Source of the DNA: Lactobacillus sp. | GTDB taxonomy: Bacteria; Bacillota; Bacilli; Lactobacillales; Lactobacillaceae | Assembly (NCBI GenBank): GCA_030455605.1 | Contig: JAKDPD010000001.1 | Location: forward strand, 1-64,000 | Direction: 5' to 3' | DNA: 64,000 nucleotides | Part shown: positions 47,824 to 57,204 of the stretch, piece by piece | How positions within the stretch are numbered: the stretch's first letter is position 1 | Layout of the letters: every line of letters starts with the position of its first letter | Notes under the pieces: model-generated | Database searches by the model: none | What the model saw: the letters and a program-made list of their open reading frames with translations, nothing else | Told to the model about the DNA's origin: nothing | Translations under genes and position numbers: made by a program

Positions 47824-48452
47824 GATTTTTCCCTGCCTTTTTTCTGGGTAAATACCTTTTGGGCATCCCGTACTTCATCTTTTATCGTCGACATTTCTTC
47901 ATCAAGTTGGTAAGCTGCCGTAGCCGCTGACTTCAACCTAGCTGAGATGTCATCGGGGTAAACCCCTTGGTATTTATAATTAAGCGTATGTTCAACCGTT
48001 GCCCAAAAATTCATGGCCAGGGTCCGAACCTGAATTTCCGCTAACAATTGCTTCGGCCCGCTCGGCAAATAAACCGTATAACGGATCACTAAGTGGTAAG
48101 AGCGGTATCCAGATGGCTTCGCATTTTGGACATAGTCACGTTCCTCTAGGACTTCCATGTCTGTGCGGGCGTGAATGAGATCGACGACCCGGTAAATGTC
48201 ATCGACAAACTGGCAGACAATCCGAATACCAGCAATATCCTGCATGTCGGTTTCAATGACATCCGGCTGAATCACCCGGCGACTCATTTTTTCTTCAATT
48301 GAATCAACATTTTTAACCCGGCCGACCACAAATTCAATCGGTGAGTGTTCTCCTTGAACCAAAAAGCTTTGGCGTAAACTCCGAAATTTCGTCTTCAGTT
48401 CACGCACTGTCTCCTCGTAAGGCCATAAAAAATTATCCCAATCGAGTTTCAT
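47820..48452 (-). CDS. relQ: Small alarmone synthetase RelQ
   Basis: A 210-residue single-domain (p)ppGpp synthetase. It has the synthetase motifs GRVKNVDSIEEKMSRR, DIAGIRIVCQFVDDIYRV, PSGYRSYHLVIRY and EIQVRTLAMNFWATVEH, with no HD hydrolase or TGS domain, as expected of RelQ/YjbM. It makes alarmone under cell-wall stress. I used ATG 48452; a GTG two codons upstream with AAAGGA close by is an alternative. Confidence 0.94.
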   Translation of the reverse strand: MKLDWDNFLWPYEETVRELKTKFRSLRQSFLVQGEHSPIEFVVGRVKNVDSIEEKMSRRVIQPDVIETDMQDIAGIRIVCQFVDDIYRVVDLIHARTDMEVLEERDYVQNAKPSGYRSYHLVIRYTVYLPSGPKQLLAEIQVRTLAMNFWATVEHTLNYKYQGVYPDDISARLKSAATAAYQLDEEMSTIKDEVRDAQKVFTQKKGREKS

Positions 48453-48524
48453 CCGCACATAGTCCTTTCTTATTTCACTTGTTAATTTTAACATATAATA
48501 GATAGACAGAAGGGAGTAACGATT

Positions 48525-49145
48525 ATGAGTGAAAATCGAGAAATTGAGGCTAAAGTCCTCTTAAGTCAGGCCAATTACCAACAAATCCAGCAAGCTTTTC
48601 CCCTAAAAGCACGCTTTCGCCAGCAGAATTTTTATTTTGAAACGCCAAATAAGCGTCTCAAACAAGCTAAAACTAGTTTACGCATTCGCTGCTATGAAGA
48701 TCGGGCCGAATGCACCTTAAAAGTCCCAGAACAGCAGCAGTGGCAGCAGCGGTTTCACGAAAGCCGTGAGCTCAATGCTGACCTCACGCTAGCGGAATCC
48801 CAAGCCCTCTTAGCCGCTGCTAAAGCTGGGGACACTATTACCTTTCCAGGAATCGTCGGACAATACTTAGCCACGCATTACCCAGACGCGCCATTAAAGC
48901 TAGTCACTTGGTCTAAAACTGATCGGAGTCTACTTAGTGGCCCCCACCAAGTGGAACTCACCTTGGATGATACCAGCTATCCAGACGGCTATCGTGATTA
49001 CGAGCTTGAAATTGAAAATCACGTCCCAGCAATCATCGCCAAGGTTCAAGCCGAATTAACAGCCACTTTTAGGCTGACGATTACTGTCACTAATCGCAAC
49101 CAAAGCAAAATTGGCCGCGCCTTCAAACACCAAAGAGCATTATAA
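48525..49145 (+). CDS. CYTH domain protein (YjbK-like)
   Basis: A 206-residue triphosphate tunnel enzyme. The start holds the ExExK signature (REIEAKVLL), followed by a run of charged beta strands such as TSLRIRCYEDRAECTLK and DYELEIE. CYTH proteins bind inorganic or organic triphosphates and metal; relatives hydrolyse tripolyphosphate or thiamine triphosphate. It is divergent from relQ, matching the yjbK-yjbM order of Bacillus. Confidence 0.88.
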   Translation: MSENREIEAKVLLSQANYQQIQQAFPLKARFRQQNFYFETPNKRLKQAKTSLRIRCYEDRAECTLKVPEQQQWQQRFHESRELNADLTLAESQALLAAAKAGDTITFPGIVGQYLATHYPDAPLKLVTWSKTDRSLLSGPHQVELTLDDTSYPDGYRDYELEIENHVPAIIAKVQAELTATFRLTITVTNRNQSKIGRAFKHQRAL

Positions 49146-49213
49146 TTGTGTTACAGTTGTCAATTTGATAGAGTAGCATTAATCTCAATTGTTTGAAGGA
49201 GCCACAGCAGTAT

Positions 49214-49816
49214 ATGTTTGAACTGTTTTTATTTATAAATCCAATTGGTATCTATTGTTTTGATGTTGAACAAAAGGTGCAACGTGTTGCCCAACAATTA
49301 CAACTTGATGTCAGGATTCATTATGTCCTGCTGGTGGATGTCCCAATTATGACCGACGATATTTGTCGTCGTCGGTGTGAAGCACAAAAAATCGCTGAAC
49401 CGATTCGTTATACCCAGATTGCTAACCAAGCGTTACATTATTTTCATGCGATTAAACTCGCTTATGGCAATAAACGTGCCCGCGAATTTTTGTTAAACTT
49501 ACAAGCAATTTTAAAATGCGATGCAGGTTGTTACAACGATGACTTGCCTAAGCGCATTGCAGAACATTTACATTTAAATTGGACGACCATTTCTGGCCTA
49601 ATTGGTTCAGCTGATATTCAAGAATCGATTATTAAAGATCAACAGATTGCCAGTCAGTGGCATGTCGAAAGTGCCCCGACCTCAGTTATTTTCAATGATG
49701 ATAACGATGCAGGTGGCATCATGCTTGAAGGCCGGATTCCCTATGAAGATTTGCTTGATTTAATGCGGCCAGATCCAGAGCCTTACTTGGCAATGACATA
49801 TCCCCGTTTAGTTTAA
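49214..49816 (+). CDS. spxH: ClpXP adaptor protein SpxH (YjbH)
   Basis: A 200-residue DsbA/thioredoxin-fold protein that delivers Spx to ClpXP. It opens MFELFLFINPIGIYC and has the helical insert and a C-terminal APTSVIFN strand. A cysteine-containing CRRRCE segment is also seen. I chose ATG 49214 because its start matches the family N-terminus, although the GAAGGAG site is about 12 bases away; a TTG at 49193 is the other option. Its substrate gene, spx, is 2 kb away in the same window. Confidence 0.87.
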   Translation: MFELFLFINPIGIYCFDVEQKVQRVAQQLQLDVRIHYVLLVDVPIMTDDICRRRCEAQKIAEPIRYTQIANQALHYFHAIKLAYGNKRAREFLLNLQAILKCDAGCYNDDLPKRIAEHLHLNWTTISGLIGSADIQESIIKDQQIASQWHVESAPTSVIFNDDNDAGGIMLEGRIPYEDLLDLMRPDPEPYLAMTYPRLV

Positions 49817-49828
49817 ACAACTCAAGCT

Positions 49829-49858
49829 AAAAAAACACTCACTGCGGTGAGTGTTTTT
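49829..49858. terminator. Bidirectional terminator inside the coiA 3' end
   Basis: AAAAACACTCAC-tgcg-GTGAGTGTTTTT is perfectly paired with T runs on both strands. It lies between convergent spxH and coiA and includes the coiA stop codon and final codons. Confidence 0.92.
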
Positions 49859-50702
49859 GTGTGGCTAACCACTGCAACACGAGATTGCGCGTTCCCGGTC
49901 GCCGACTATGGCGAAAAAGCTGATCAGGTAAATCTGTGACCGTGAGTCCCGCCTGATAAAGGGCCGTAGCAATTTCTTGTCCTAACTGTGTCCGCTGCTG
50001 AATTTGCTGACGTAAATACGCTTGTTCACGGCTAGCTGAAAACGCCACTGGCTGCTCGGTTGGCTGAAATTGCCATAATGCTGCTAAGCCTTGATCATCC
50101 AGCGCAAAATAAGCCCGAAAATAATGCAAGTGGCGACTAATGGGTGCTTGATGCACTTGATAGTTTAAACACAGCCGCTGACGCGCATGATCCGCTTCTA
50201 GGTAATAATCACCCCAACCTGGTACATAGCGAAAATATTGACACTGGCTCGCTTTGATCCTGCTTTGCAAGAAATGCCGCCGTCCCACAATCCAAATATC
50301 GCGAATTTGTTCCTGCTGATAGCACTGATGCCGCTGGCGATATTCCGCTAATCCCAGCGGTGCACATTGAATTTCAAAGGCTAACTGGGGATTGGCTAAA
50401 ACATCGGCACGAATGGCGCCACCAGCCAAGACGACTTCAGTTTTCGCTGGAAAACCGTTTGCCACGAGCGCCGCCAATAAGGTTAATTTAAGGCCCCGGT
50501 GTTCGGCTTGCTCACCGCCACCTGCGGCAAGCGAGCGATGATGACGAAAAAAAGCTTGTTTGGAAGCCACGCTTAGTAGCACACGTCCACCACAATTGGG
50601 ACATTGATAAGCGCTCTGATTGAGGGCTTTCTTACCAGTGCGAACTAACTGAGCTTCACTAATGGCTAAGACTAAAGTTGAATTTAATAAGGCTGCGTAC
50701 AT
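49839..50702 (-). CDS. coiA: Competence protein CoiA
   Basis: A 287-residue CoiA, a late competence protein needed for recombination of incoming DNA. A CxxC pair in YQCPNCGGRVLL near residue 33 is followed by a nuclease-like core with FPAKTEVVLAGGAIRADV and LAFEIQCAPL, the D-ExQ type motif of restriction-like nucleases. The last codons form one arm of the terminator, so gene and terminator overlap. Together with comFA, comFC and recA it implies a competence pathway. Confidence 0.9.
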   Translation of the reverse strand: MYAALLNSTLVLAISEAQLVRTGKKALNQSAYQCPNCGGRVLLSVASKQAFFRHHRSLAAGGGEQAEHRGLKLTLLAALVANGFPAKTEVVLAGGAIRADVLANPQLAFEIQCAPLGLAEYRQRHQCYQQEQIRDIWIVGRRHFLQSRIKASQCQYFRYVPGWGDYYLEADHARQRLCLNYQVHQAPISRHLHYFRAYFALDDQGLAALWQFQPTEQPVAFSASREQAYLRQQIQQRTQLGQEIATALYQAGLTVTDLPDQLFRHSRRPGTRNLVLQWLATQKHSPQ

Positions 50703-50732
50703 GCAAAATTTCCTCCTTAATATAAGGTACGC

Positions 50733-50760
50733 AAAAAAGAAGCCAATTGAATGGCTCCTT
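50733..50760 (-). terminator. Terminator after mecA
   Basis: AGCCA-ttcaa-TTGGCT forms the stem on the minus strand, followed by TTCTTTTTT. Confidence 0.78.
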
Positions 50761-50772
50761 GCTTAAAAAATC

Positions 50773-51456
50773 CTATTTAAAATAGCTCCGCAATTGACTC
50801 AAGGCATCGCGCTGAATCAAAACTTTGCCAAGGCGCTTGACAACATTAAAGTCAGCACGACTAACCGCCGTTCCAAACTCATTAGCAATCGTCCAAGCAT
50901 CCATTGGTTTCAATTCACTATAATTACTATCTAAGAACGCTAAATCGAGATAGTATACGCCGCGATATTCGTACAAGCTCGCAGCCAAATCACTCGCTAC
51001 TAGGCTGTGTGCCAGTTCGGCAACGACGGAAAGACTATTAATCCGGTAAACTTCCCGTTGGTTCACATGGTCTTCATTGGGTTCTCCCACTTGGGCAGAC
51101 CTAATGATTTCCGAAAAAATCGTCGTCCGGTCAAATAAATTAGCCAAGCCAGCTCCCGGATGATCATTTTTAGCCATATCCGCATGCATCTTTTGAACTT
51201 TCTGCGGATCAGTTAAACCGCCAGCCTTACTAATCAGTAAGTCAAGCCCGCCCTTGTTGGGCATAACTTGAAACGTCACCGGCATGTTAGGTGGAAACTC
51301 ATGTTTCTTATCCACTTCTTCTAAAATCGTATAAAAAAAGTCTTGAATCTTGTCTTTATCGCCTAACAAGTCCAGCATCTTTAAGCCGCGGCTTGCGAGT
51401 TCTTGCTTATCAATGCGCACACGAATGGTATTTTCATCAATATGCTCAATTTGCAT
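50773..51456 (-). CDS. mecA: Adaptor protein MecA
   Basis: A 227-residue adaptor that links substrates such as ComX or ComK-like regulators to the ClpC/P protease. The N-terminal domain (MQIEHIDENTIRVRI, about 1-90) recognises substrate; an acidic linker leads to a C-terminal Clp-binding domain (about 130-227). I chose the second of two adjacent ATGs because the GAGGTGG site spaces better. It lies between coiA and spx, linking competence control and proteolysis. Confidence 0.93.
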   Translation of the reverse strand: MQIEHIDENTIRVRIDKQELASRGLKMLDLLGDKDKIQDFFYTILEEVDKKHEFPPNMPVTFQVMPNKGGLDLLISKAGGLTDPQKVQKMHADMAKNDHPGAGLANLFDRTTIFSEIIRSAQVGEPNEDHVNQREVYRINSLSVVAELAHSLVASDLAASLYEYRGVYYLDLAFLDSNYSELKPMDAWTIANEFGTAVSRADFNVVKRLGKVLIQRDALSQLRSYFK

Positions 51457-51514
51457 CATGCCACCTCTATCTGAGAATCATTAGTCTTATTATAACGAAT
51501 TTAAAGCCAAAAAC

Positions 51515-51546
51515 AAAAGTGTTAGCGATAAGGCTAACACTTTTTT
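51515..51546 (-). terminator. Terminator after spx
   Basis: AAAAGTGTTAGC pairs with GCTAACACTTTT around a six-base loop, then GTTTTT, on the minus strand. Confidence 0.9.
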
Positions 51547-51549
51547 GAG

Positions 51550-51948
51550 CTATAAATCAGCGAGTTGCTGAGCACGTTCAAGTTCTAGCCGGCGCACATG
51601 TCGTGGCAAGAAACGACGAATCTCATCTTCCTTGTAACCTACCTGCAAGCGGCGATCATCCATAATGATTGGTCGCCTTAGCAAACCAGGATCCTTTTCA
51701 ACCATATTGAGTAATTGATCAATGGACATATCATCTAAATTAATGCGAAGCTTGCCAAATGCTGCAGATCGGGTGGAAATAATTTCTTCAGTACCATTTT
51801 CAGTTAAGCGTAAAATCTGTAATAATTCAGTTTTGTTCAGTGGCTCAGAGAAAATATTTCTTTCTTTGAAGGGGATATCGTGCTTAACCAGCCACTCTTT
51901 TGCCTTTCGACATGAAGTACAGCTAGGTGAAACAAATAAATCAACCAT
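51550..51948 (-). CDS. spx: Redox-responsive transcription regulator Spx
   Basis: A 132-residue ArsC-fold regulator that binds the RNA polymerase alpha subunit. The redox switch is CTSC at residues 10-13 ([14 protein letters not shown]), and [15 protein letters not shown], the RPI segment, lies near residue 90. Spx switches on thiol-stress genes such as trxB, also in this window. The adaptor SpxH and MecA nearby control its turnover or related Clp pathways. Confidence 0.95.
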   Translation of the reverse strand: MVDLFVSPSCTSCRKAKEWLVKHDIPFKERNIFSEPLNKTELLQILRLTENGTEEIISTRSAAFGKLRINLDDMSIDQLLNMVEKDPGLLRRPIIMDDRRLQVGYKEDEIRRFLPRHVRRLELERAQQLADL

Positions 51949-52080
51949 AAAATATCACGCTCCTTAAATACTTGTAGCATCTGACTATGAATCTAGTATA
52001 CCATACTATTTACTGATAAAAAATAAGGTATTGTTAAGCTTCATTTTCCGGCCCGTATCTGTGCTTAATTATTGGCTAAC

Positions 52081-52112
52081 AAAAAAACACCAAGTTTTCA
52101 CTTGGTGTTTTA
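52081..52112 (-). terminator. Terminator after ptsI
   Basis: AAAACACCAAG-tgaaaa-CTTGGTGTTTT with a T run on the minus strand, just after the ptsI stop. Confidence 0.92.
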
Positions 52113-52121
52113 GAGCGATGC

Positions 52122-53852
52122 TTATTTGCTATGCTTGGCCATAAAATCGGCAACCAGTTTCTCATTGTCCGCATTGGTCAATGATTCGTTAACTGCCTTG
52201 TCGGCTAAACCAGCTAAATCACGGGTATCAATCCGCTTCATTTCACTTCTAATGCGCAAAATTGAAGTGGCTGACATGGAGTATTCATCCAATCCCATGC
52301 TCAGCAAGATTGGGAACATCGTAGCGTCACCAGCGGCTTCACCACACATCCCAACCCAGATACCAGCTGCGTGAGCAGCGTCAATCGTGTGCTTAATTAA
52401 GCGCAAAACTGATGGGTTATATGGCTGGTAGAGGTAAGAAACGTTATCATTACCACGATCAGCAGCCATCGTATATTGAATCAAGTCGTTCGTCCCAATT
52501 GAGAAGAAGTCGACTTCCTTAGCAAATTGGTCAGCTAAAATAGCAGCAGCTGGAACTTCAATCATCATCCCAACTTCATACTTACCAATCTTAACACCTT
52601 GCTTGCTTAAAGCTTCATGCTCTTCCTTCAAGATTTGCTTAGCTTTACGTAATTCACCTAAAGTCCCAATCATTGGGAACATGATGCACAGGCGACCAAA
52701 AGCAGAAGCCCGCAATAATGCTCGCAATTGGGTCCGGAAAATCTTCTCATTCTTAAGTGATAATCGGATTGCCCGGATACCTAAGAATGGGTTCATTTCT
52801 TCTGGTAAGTCCCAGTAATCCAGATGCTTATCGCCACCAATATCCATAGTCCGAATCACAACTGGCTTGCCGCCCATCCCTTCGATGACTGCCTTGTAAG
52901 CGGCAAATTGATCATCTTCAGTCGGGAAATCACTCGAATCCATGTACAAGAATTCAGTCCGGTAAAGACCAACAGCTTCAGCACCGTTGTCCTTAACACC
53001 AGTCATATCGTTAGGCGTCCCAATGTTAGCAGCAATTAAGAAATGCTTGCCATCGGCAGTCATCGAAGGCTCATCCTTCAGCTTACGCCATTCAGCCTTT
53101 TGTTTCTTAAAGGCAGCACCCTTAGCTTCAAACTTAGTCACTTCAGCGTCACTTGGTAAAATAACGACATCACCGTCTAAACCATCAACCACTAATAATT
53201 GACCATTTTTGACGTCAGTCGTGATGGTTTCAGTCCCAACCACAGCAGGCAATTCTAGTGAACGTGCCATAATGGCTGAGTGAGCTGTCCGACCACCAAC
53301 GTCAGTAACGAAACCCTTAACAAACTTCTTGTTTAATTGGGCGGTATCACTTGGCGTTAAGTCATGTGCAACCACAACCACTTCATGATCAATCGAAGCT
53401 GGATCTGGTAACTGCTTGCCTAACAAGTGCGCCATCACCCGTTTCGTGACATCGCGAACATCTGCTGCACGCTCTTGCATGTAAGGATTGTCAGTCATTC
53501 CTTCAAAAATAGCAATGAAATTTTGAGCAGTAGCGTCCAAAGCAGCTTCAGCATTTTCTTTGGCATTCTTGATTTCAGTCTCAATGGCACCAGTAAACTC
53601 TGGGTCATTTAAAATCATCAAATGGGCTTCAAATACTTGTGATTCTTCTTCGCCAAGGGTCTTCTTGGCAACATCACGGATTGCTTCAACCTCAGTGGCA
53701 GAAGATGTAATCGCTTTCTTGAAGCGTAAAACTTCAGCGGCTGCATCCTCAATAGCTGTTTTAGTGAAAGACAAATCAGGCTCTACCAGCAAATATGCTG
53801 GGGCGACTGCGATGCCATCACTAGCTGCAATCCCGTTTAAAGTCTTCGTCAT
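52122..53852 (-). CDS. ptsI: Phosphoenolpyruvate-protein phosphotransferase (Enzyme I)
   Basis: A 576-residue Enzyme I that takes phosphate from phosphoenolpyruvate and passes it to HPr. The phosphorylated histidine is H191 in [17 protein letters not shown]; the PEP-binding domain has [20 protein letters not shown], and the C-terminal [18 protein letters not shown]. It overlaps ptsH by one base. A terminator follows. Confidence 0.98.
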   Translation of the reverse strand: MTKTLNGIAASDGIAVAPAYLLVEPDLSFTKTAIEDAAAEVLRFKKAITSSATEVEAIRDVAKKTLGEEESQVFEAHLMILNDPEFTGAIETEIKNAKENAEAALDATAQNFIAIFEGMTDNPYMQERAADVRDVTKRVMAHLLGKQLPDPASIDHEVVVVAHDLTPSDTAQLNKKFVKGFVTDVGGRTAHSAIMARSLELPAVVGTETITTDVKNGQLLVVDGLDGDVVILPSDAEVTKFEAKGAAFKKQKAEWRKLKDEPSMTADGKHFLIAANIGTPNDMTGVKDNGAEAVGLYRTEFLYMDSSDFPTEDDQFAAYKAVIEGMGGKPVVIRTMDIGGDKHLDYWDLPEEMNPFLGIRAIRLSLKNEKIFRTQLRALLRASAFGRLCIMFPMIGTLGELRKAKQILKEEHEALSKQGVKIGKYEVGMMIEVPAAAILADQFAKEVDFFSIGTNDLIQYTMAADRGNDNVSYLYQPYNPSVLRLIKHTIDAAHAAGIWVGMCGEAAGDATMFPILLSMGLDEYSMSATSILRIRSEMKRIDTRDLAGLADKAVNESLTNADNEKLVADFMAKHSK

Positions 53853-54118
53853 TATTCAGCCAAACCTTCTTTAGTCATGGTATCGGCAATGGCGGCAATG
53901 GCTTCCTTAGCATCATCACCGTCTGCTTTAATGGTGATATCAGCATTTTGACCAACGCCAAGTGACATCACACCCATAATGGACTTCAAGTTAACAGACT
54001 TGTCGTTGTAATCAAGACTAATGTCTGAACCGAACTTAGAAGCTGCTTGTACTAATAAAGTAGCTGGACGTGCGTGGATACCTGTTTCTGCAATAATGTG
54101 AAATTCGCGTGATTCCAT
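53852..54118 (-). CDS. ptsH: Phosphocarrier protein HPr
   Basis: An 88-residue HPr. His15 (GIHARPA) receives phosphate from Enzyme I, and Ser46 ([11 protein letters not shown]) is the target of HPr kinase, encoded in this window. P-Ser-HPr is the corepressor for CcpA in catabolite control. It is the first gene of ptsHI; a near-cre palindrome lies upstream. Confidence 0.98.
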   Translation of the reverse strand: MESREFHIIAETGIHARPATLLVQAASKFGSDISLDYNDKSVNLKSIMGVMSLGVGQNADITIKADGDDAKEAIAAIADTMTKEGLAE

Positions 54119-54207
54119 TGGTAATTTATCTCCTTATCAACTGTTAACTTAAAATAATACTCATCGGCTACTACATTATCATTTTTTAGCTCGTAAAACA
54201 ACAATAA

Positions 54208-54221
54208 TGTAACAGTTTACA
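54208..54221. promoter_or_regulatory. Near-cre palindrome upstream of ptsH
   Basis: Read on the minus strand, TGTAAACTGTTACA matches 13 of 14 positions of the catabolite response element TGWAANCGNTNWCA; the one mismatch is in the central CG. It lies about 90 bases before ptsH. CcpA binding is inferred. Confidence 0.5.
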
Positions 54222-54225
54222 TCTC

Positions 54226-54411
54226 CTAATCAGTTAAATCTTGCCGGCGATAGATAATCGTACCGCCACGCAAAGCCCGCCCTGTGATGTCTTGACGCTT
54301 TTCATAAGTGCGCAATTGCCGCTGAAATTCAAAAGCATCGGCTGGGGTCACCTCATACTCTTGCCGCTTCCCTGCAACTAATTCATCTAGTACTTGCTGA
54401 TAATCGGTCAT
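54226..54411 (-). CDS. Small protein of unknown function upstream of ptsH
   Basis: A 61-residue soluble, highly charged protein: MTDYQQVLDELVAGKRQEYEV, a central FEFQRQLRTYEKRQDITG helix and RALRGGTIIYRRQD. No membrane span and no family that I recognise; the pattern suggests a small helix-sheet fold. It lies 107 bp upstream of ptsH on the same strand, divergent from clpE, and could share the PTS promoter region. Confidence 0.65.
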   Translation of the reverse strand: MTDYQQVLDELVAGKRQEYEVTPADAFEFQRQLRTYEKRQDITGRALRGGTIIYRRQDLTD

Positions 54412-54483
54412 GTTGAACTCCTTTCCTAATAGCTTCCATTATAACCAGAAAGCGGGATTGGGCAACTTTACGCATTTCGAGTA

Positions 54484-54510
54484 TTAGCACTTGACGTGCT
54501 AGAGTGCTAA
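54484..54510. promoter_or_regulatory. CIRCE operator upstream of clpE
   Basis: TTAGCACTT, nine bases, GAGTGCTAA: the HrcA operator (TTAGCACTC-N9-GAGTGCTAA) with one mismatch. It overlaps the clpE -35 box and most of the spacer. Confidence 0.9.
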
Positions 54511-54519
54511 ATGTAAACT
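54491..54519 (+). promoter_or_regulatory. clpE promoter
   Basis: TTGACG (54491-54496), a 17-base spacer and TAAACT (54514-54519), about 50 bases before clpE. The promoter is embedded in the CIRCE element, so HrcA would block it. Confidence 0.75.
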
Positions 54520-54568
54520 CTATTTAAGATCTAAAAAAGGGACCTACATTAAGAAAGGTGGTCATGAC

Positions 54569-56770
54569 GTGCTGTGTGAAAATTGTCAAAAGCGACCTGC
54601 TTCCATCCACTTATTCGCAAAAATCAATGGTGAAAGCCGTGAACTGAATTTATGTCAAACCTGTTATTCTAACTTACGTGCTGAACAAGGAGGTACTGCG
54701 ATGAATCAAAACAATGAAAATTTATTCGGTGATTTTGACGAATTCTTTAATTCATTAAATGGTGAGCGGCGCGAAAGCCGCGGTGCAATCCCACAAGGAC
54801 AACCTGATCGTGGCAATGGTGGCGGTGCAGGCGGCGGTAACAAGAGTCTGCTAGCACAATTTGGGACTGACTTAACCGATTTAGCTAACAAGGGCAAAAT
54901 TGATCCCGTCATTGGCCGTGACAAAGAAATTGCCCGTGTGATTGAAATTCTGAATCGCCGGACGAAGAACAACCCAGTACTCATTGGGGAAGCTGGGGTT
55001 GGTAAAACTGCGGTGGTCGAAGGCCTAGCCCAACAAATTGTTGACGGTTCAGTCCCAGCTAAACTGCAAGACAAGCGAATTATTTCGCTGAACGTGGTTT
55101 CACTCGTCCAAGGCACTGGAATTCGTGGTCAGTTCGAGCAACGGATGCAACAATTGATTAAAGAGCTTCAAGTCAACCCGAATATCATTCTCTTTATTGA
55201 TGAAATTCATGAAATTGTTGGTGCTGGGAATGCTGAAGGTGGCATGGATGCTGGTAACATTATCAAACCAGCCCTTGCACGAGGTGAATTGCAACTCGTT
55301 GGTGCCACTACGATTAAGGAATACCGCGAAATTGAGAAGGACTCAGCGCTTGCCCGCCGTTTCCAACCAGTTTCCGTACGCGAACCTTCAATTGATGAGA
55401 CCATCCAAATTCTTAAGGGAATTCAAAAGCGATACGAGGATTATCACCATGTCACTTACACGGACGAGGCCATTGAGGCAGCTTCTAAATTATCAGCCCG
55501 CTACATTCAAGACCGCTTCCTACCTGACAAGGCAATTGACCTCTTAGACGAAGCTGGTTCACGCATGAACCTGACGATTCCGTTTGTTGATAAGGCTAAG
55601 GTGGCGGAACGGATCCAAGCAGCCGAAGAGCTCAAGAAGACTGCTTTAAAGAATGAAGATTACGAAAAAGCGGCTTACTACCGTGATCAAATTGAAAAAT
55701 ATGAAAAGCTCAAGGACCAACATGTTGATCCAGACAAGTCACCGGTCATCACTGACAAGATTATGAACAAGATTGTCGAAGAAAAAACGAAGATTCCGGT
55801 TGGCGAAATTCAAAAGCACGAAGAAGAACAATTGCAGAATCTTGGATCTGATCTGGAAGCCAGTGTGATTGGACAAAACCAAGCGGTTGACAAGGTCGCT
55901 CGCGCGATTCGGCGTAACCGGATTGGGTTTAATGAATCTGGACGCCCAATTGGCTCCTTCCTCTTCGTTGGTCCAACTGGTGTTGGTAAGACTGAACTAG
56001 CCAAACAGCTAGCTAAACAAATGTTTGGCTCAGAAGATGCCATGATTCGCTTCGACATGTCAGAATACATGGAACAGTATTCCGTATCGAAGTTAATCGG
56101 GTCTGCTCCTGGCTACGTCGGCTACGAGGAAGCTGGTCAGTTAACCGAACGGGTTCGTCACAATCCTTATAGCCTAATTTTGTTAGACGAAATCGAAAAA
56201 GCCCATCCAAATGTGCTAAACCTCTTCTTGCAGATTCTAGATGATGGTCGCTTGACTGATTCACAGGGCCGGACAGTATCGTTTAAAGATACGATTATTA
56301 TCATGACGTCTAACGCGGGCCAAGGCATTTCTCGTGCCAGTGTTGGCTTCAACGCTGAAAATGCGACCCCAACAGCTGAGAGTGCTCGTAACGACATGAC
56401 TTCGTTCTTCAAGCCAGAATTTCTAAACCGGCTGGATGACGTCATTGAATTTAGCCCACTTTCAAAGACTGATTTAATTAAGATTGTCGACTTACTACTA
56501 GCCAAAACAAACCGGATGGTTAAGGATCAAGGGTTGCACATTGAAGTGACCCCAGCTGCCAAAGAAAAATTGGTCGACCAAGGTTTCAACCCAGCCATGG
56601 GAGCACGACCACTACGTCGGACCATTCAAGAAGAAATTGAAGACAAGGTTGCTGACTTTAAGCTTGACCATGTCGATGCTAAGAATTTCAAGGCTGATTT
56701 GGTGGATAATCAGATTGTCATTCAAGAAATGACCCCATCAATCTCAGATTCTACCCAAGTAACTAAATAA
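54569..56770 (+). CDS. clpE: ATP-dependent Clp protease ATP-binding subunit ClpE
   Basis: A 733-residue Hsp100 unfoldase. An N-terminal zinc finger (C3, C6, C29, C32) is diagnostic of ClpE. Two AAA+ modules follow, with Walker A GEAGVGKT and GPTGVGKT, and a UVR-type helix ([17 protein letters not shown]) between them. It joins ClpP to degrade damaged proteins after heat or thiol stress. The start is GTG 54569, after AAAGGTGG. The CIRCE box suggests HrcA control; I did not find a convincing CtsR box. Confidence 0.95.
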   Translation: MLCENCQKRPASIHLFAKINGESRELNLCQTCYSNLRAEQGGTAMNQNNENLFGDFDEFFNSLNGERRESRGAIPQGQPDRGNGGGAGGGNKSLLAQFGTDLTDLANKGKIDPVIGRDKEIARVIEILNRRTKNNPVLIGEAGVGKTAVVEGLAQQIVDGSVPAKLQDKRIISLNVVSLVQGTGIRGQFEQRMQQLIKELQVNPNIILFIDEIHEIVGAGNAEGGMDAGNIIKPALARGELQLVGATTIKEYREIEKDSALARRFQPVSVREPSIDETIQILKGIQKRYEDYHHVTYTDEAIEAASKLSARYIQDRFLPDKAIDLLDEAGSRMNLTIPFVDKAKVAERIQAAEELKKTALKNEDYEKAAYYRDQIEKYEKLKDQHVDPDKSPVITDKIMNKIVEEKTKIPVGEIQKHEEEQLQNLGSDLEASVIGQNQAVDKVARAIRRNRIGFNESGRPIGSFLFVGPTGVGKTELAKQLAKQMFGSEDAMIRFDMSEYMEQYSVSKLIGSAPGYVGYEEAGQLTERVRHNPYSLILLDEIEKAHPNVLNLFLQILDDGRLTDSQGRTVSFKDTIIIMTSNAGQGISRASVGFNAENATPTAESARNDMTSFFKPEFLNRLDDVIEFSPLSKTDLIKIVDLLLAKTNRMVKDQGLHIEVTPAAKEKLVDQGFNPAMGARPLRRTIQEEIEDKVADFKLDHVDAKNFKADLVDNQIVIQEMTPSISDSTQVTK

Positions 56771-56858
56771 CCCATTTACCCACGACTTTTTTATTGTAAA
56801 ACCTGAATAAGTGTATACTTAAGGCAAAGAGTAAGAGAGGCCAGAAACGGGGGAAACA

Positions 56859-57140
56859 ATGCACTTAATTGATGTTACCAACAGCTACGCTGAGTTAGTT
56901 CACAGTCAGTTGAATACGACCGATGCGAACTATGTTAAAGTCTATTCATTGGGTAAAACGTCAGTCGTTTACACTGAAAATCGTGTAAGTATTGGCATTG
57001 TGCTTGAAAACCACGAACGCCGGATACGCGAGGATGAAATTGAATTCATAGCCAAGCGTTTACTCGCCAACTATCAAGGTTCTCATACCTTGACAGTTGA
57101 CAATAACCGCCATGTGATTGAAATTCATACCAACAAATAG
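56859..57140 (+). CDS. DUF1827 family protein
   Basis: A 93-residue soluble protein that I place in DUF1827 from its start (HLIDVTNSYAELVHSQL) and mixed alpha-beta pattern. The function of the family is unknown. It follows clpE on the same strand after 88 bp and ends at a strong terminator. The family call is from memory of the pattern and is less secure than the gene call. Confidence 0.7.
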   Translation: MHLIDVTNSYAELVHSQLNTTDANYVKVYSLGKTSVVYTENRVSIGIVLENHERRIREDEIEFIAKRLLANYQGSHTLTVDNNRHVIEIHTNK

Positions 57141-57153
57141 CCTGTTTAGACTT

Positions 57154-57195
57154 AAAAAAGCACCTCATTACCTTTAGTAATGAGGTGCTTTTTTA
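57154..57195. terminator. Bidirectional terminator between DUF1827 gene and prfC
   Basis: AAAAAAGCACCTCATTAC-cttta-GTAATGAGGTGCTTTTTT, a perfect long stem with A and T runs between converging genes. Confidence 0.95.
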
Positions 57196-57204
57196 TTGCT
57201 TAAA

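Noticed and set aside
54415..54568. CtsR box upstream of clpE
   Set aside because: I found no convincing direct repeat of the GGTCAAA type; only CIRCE is clear.
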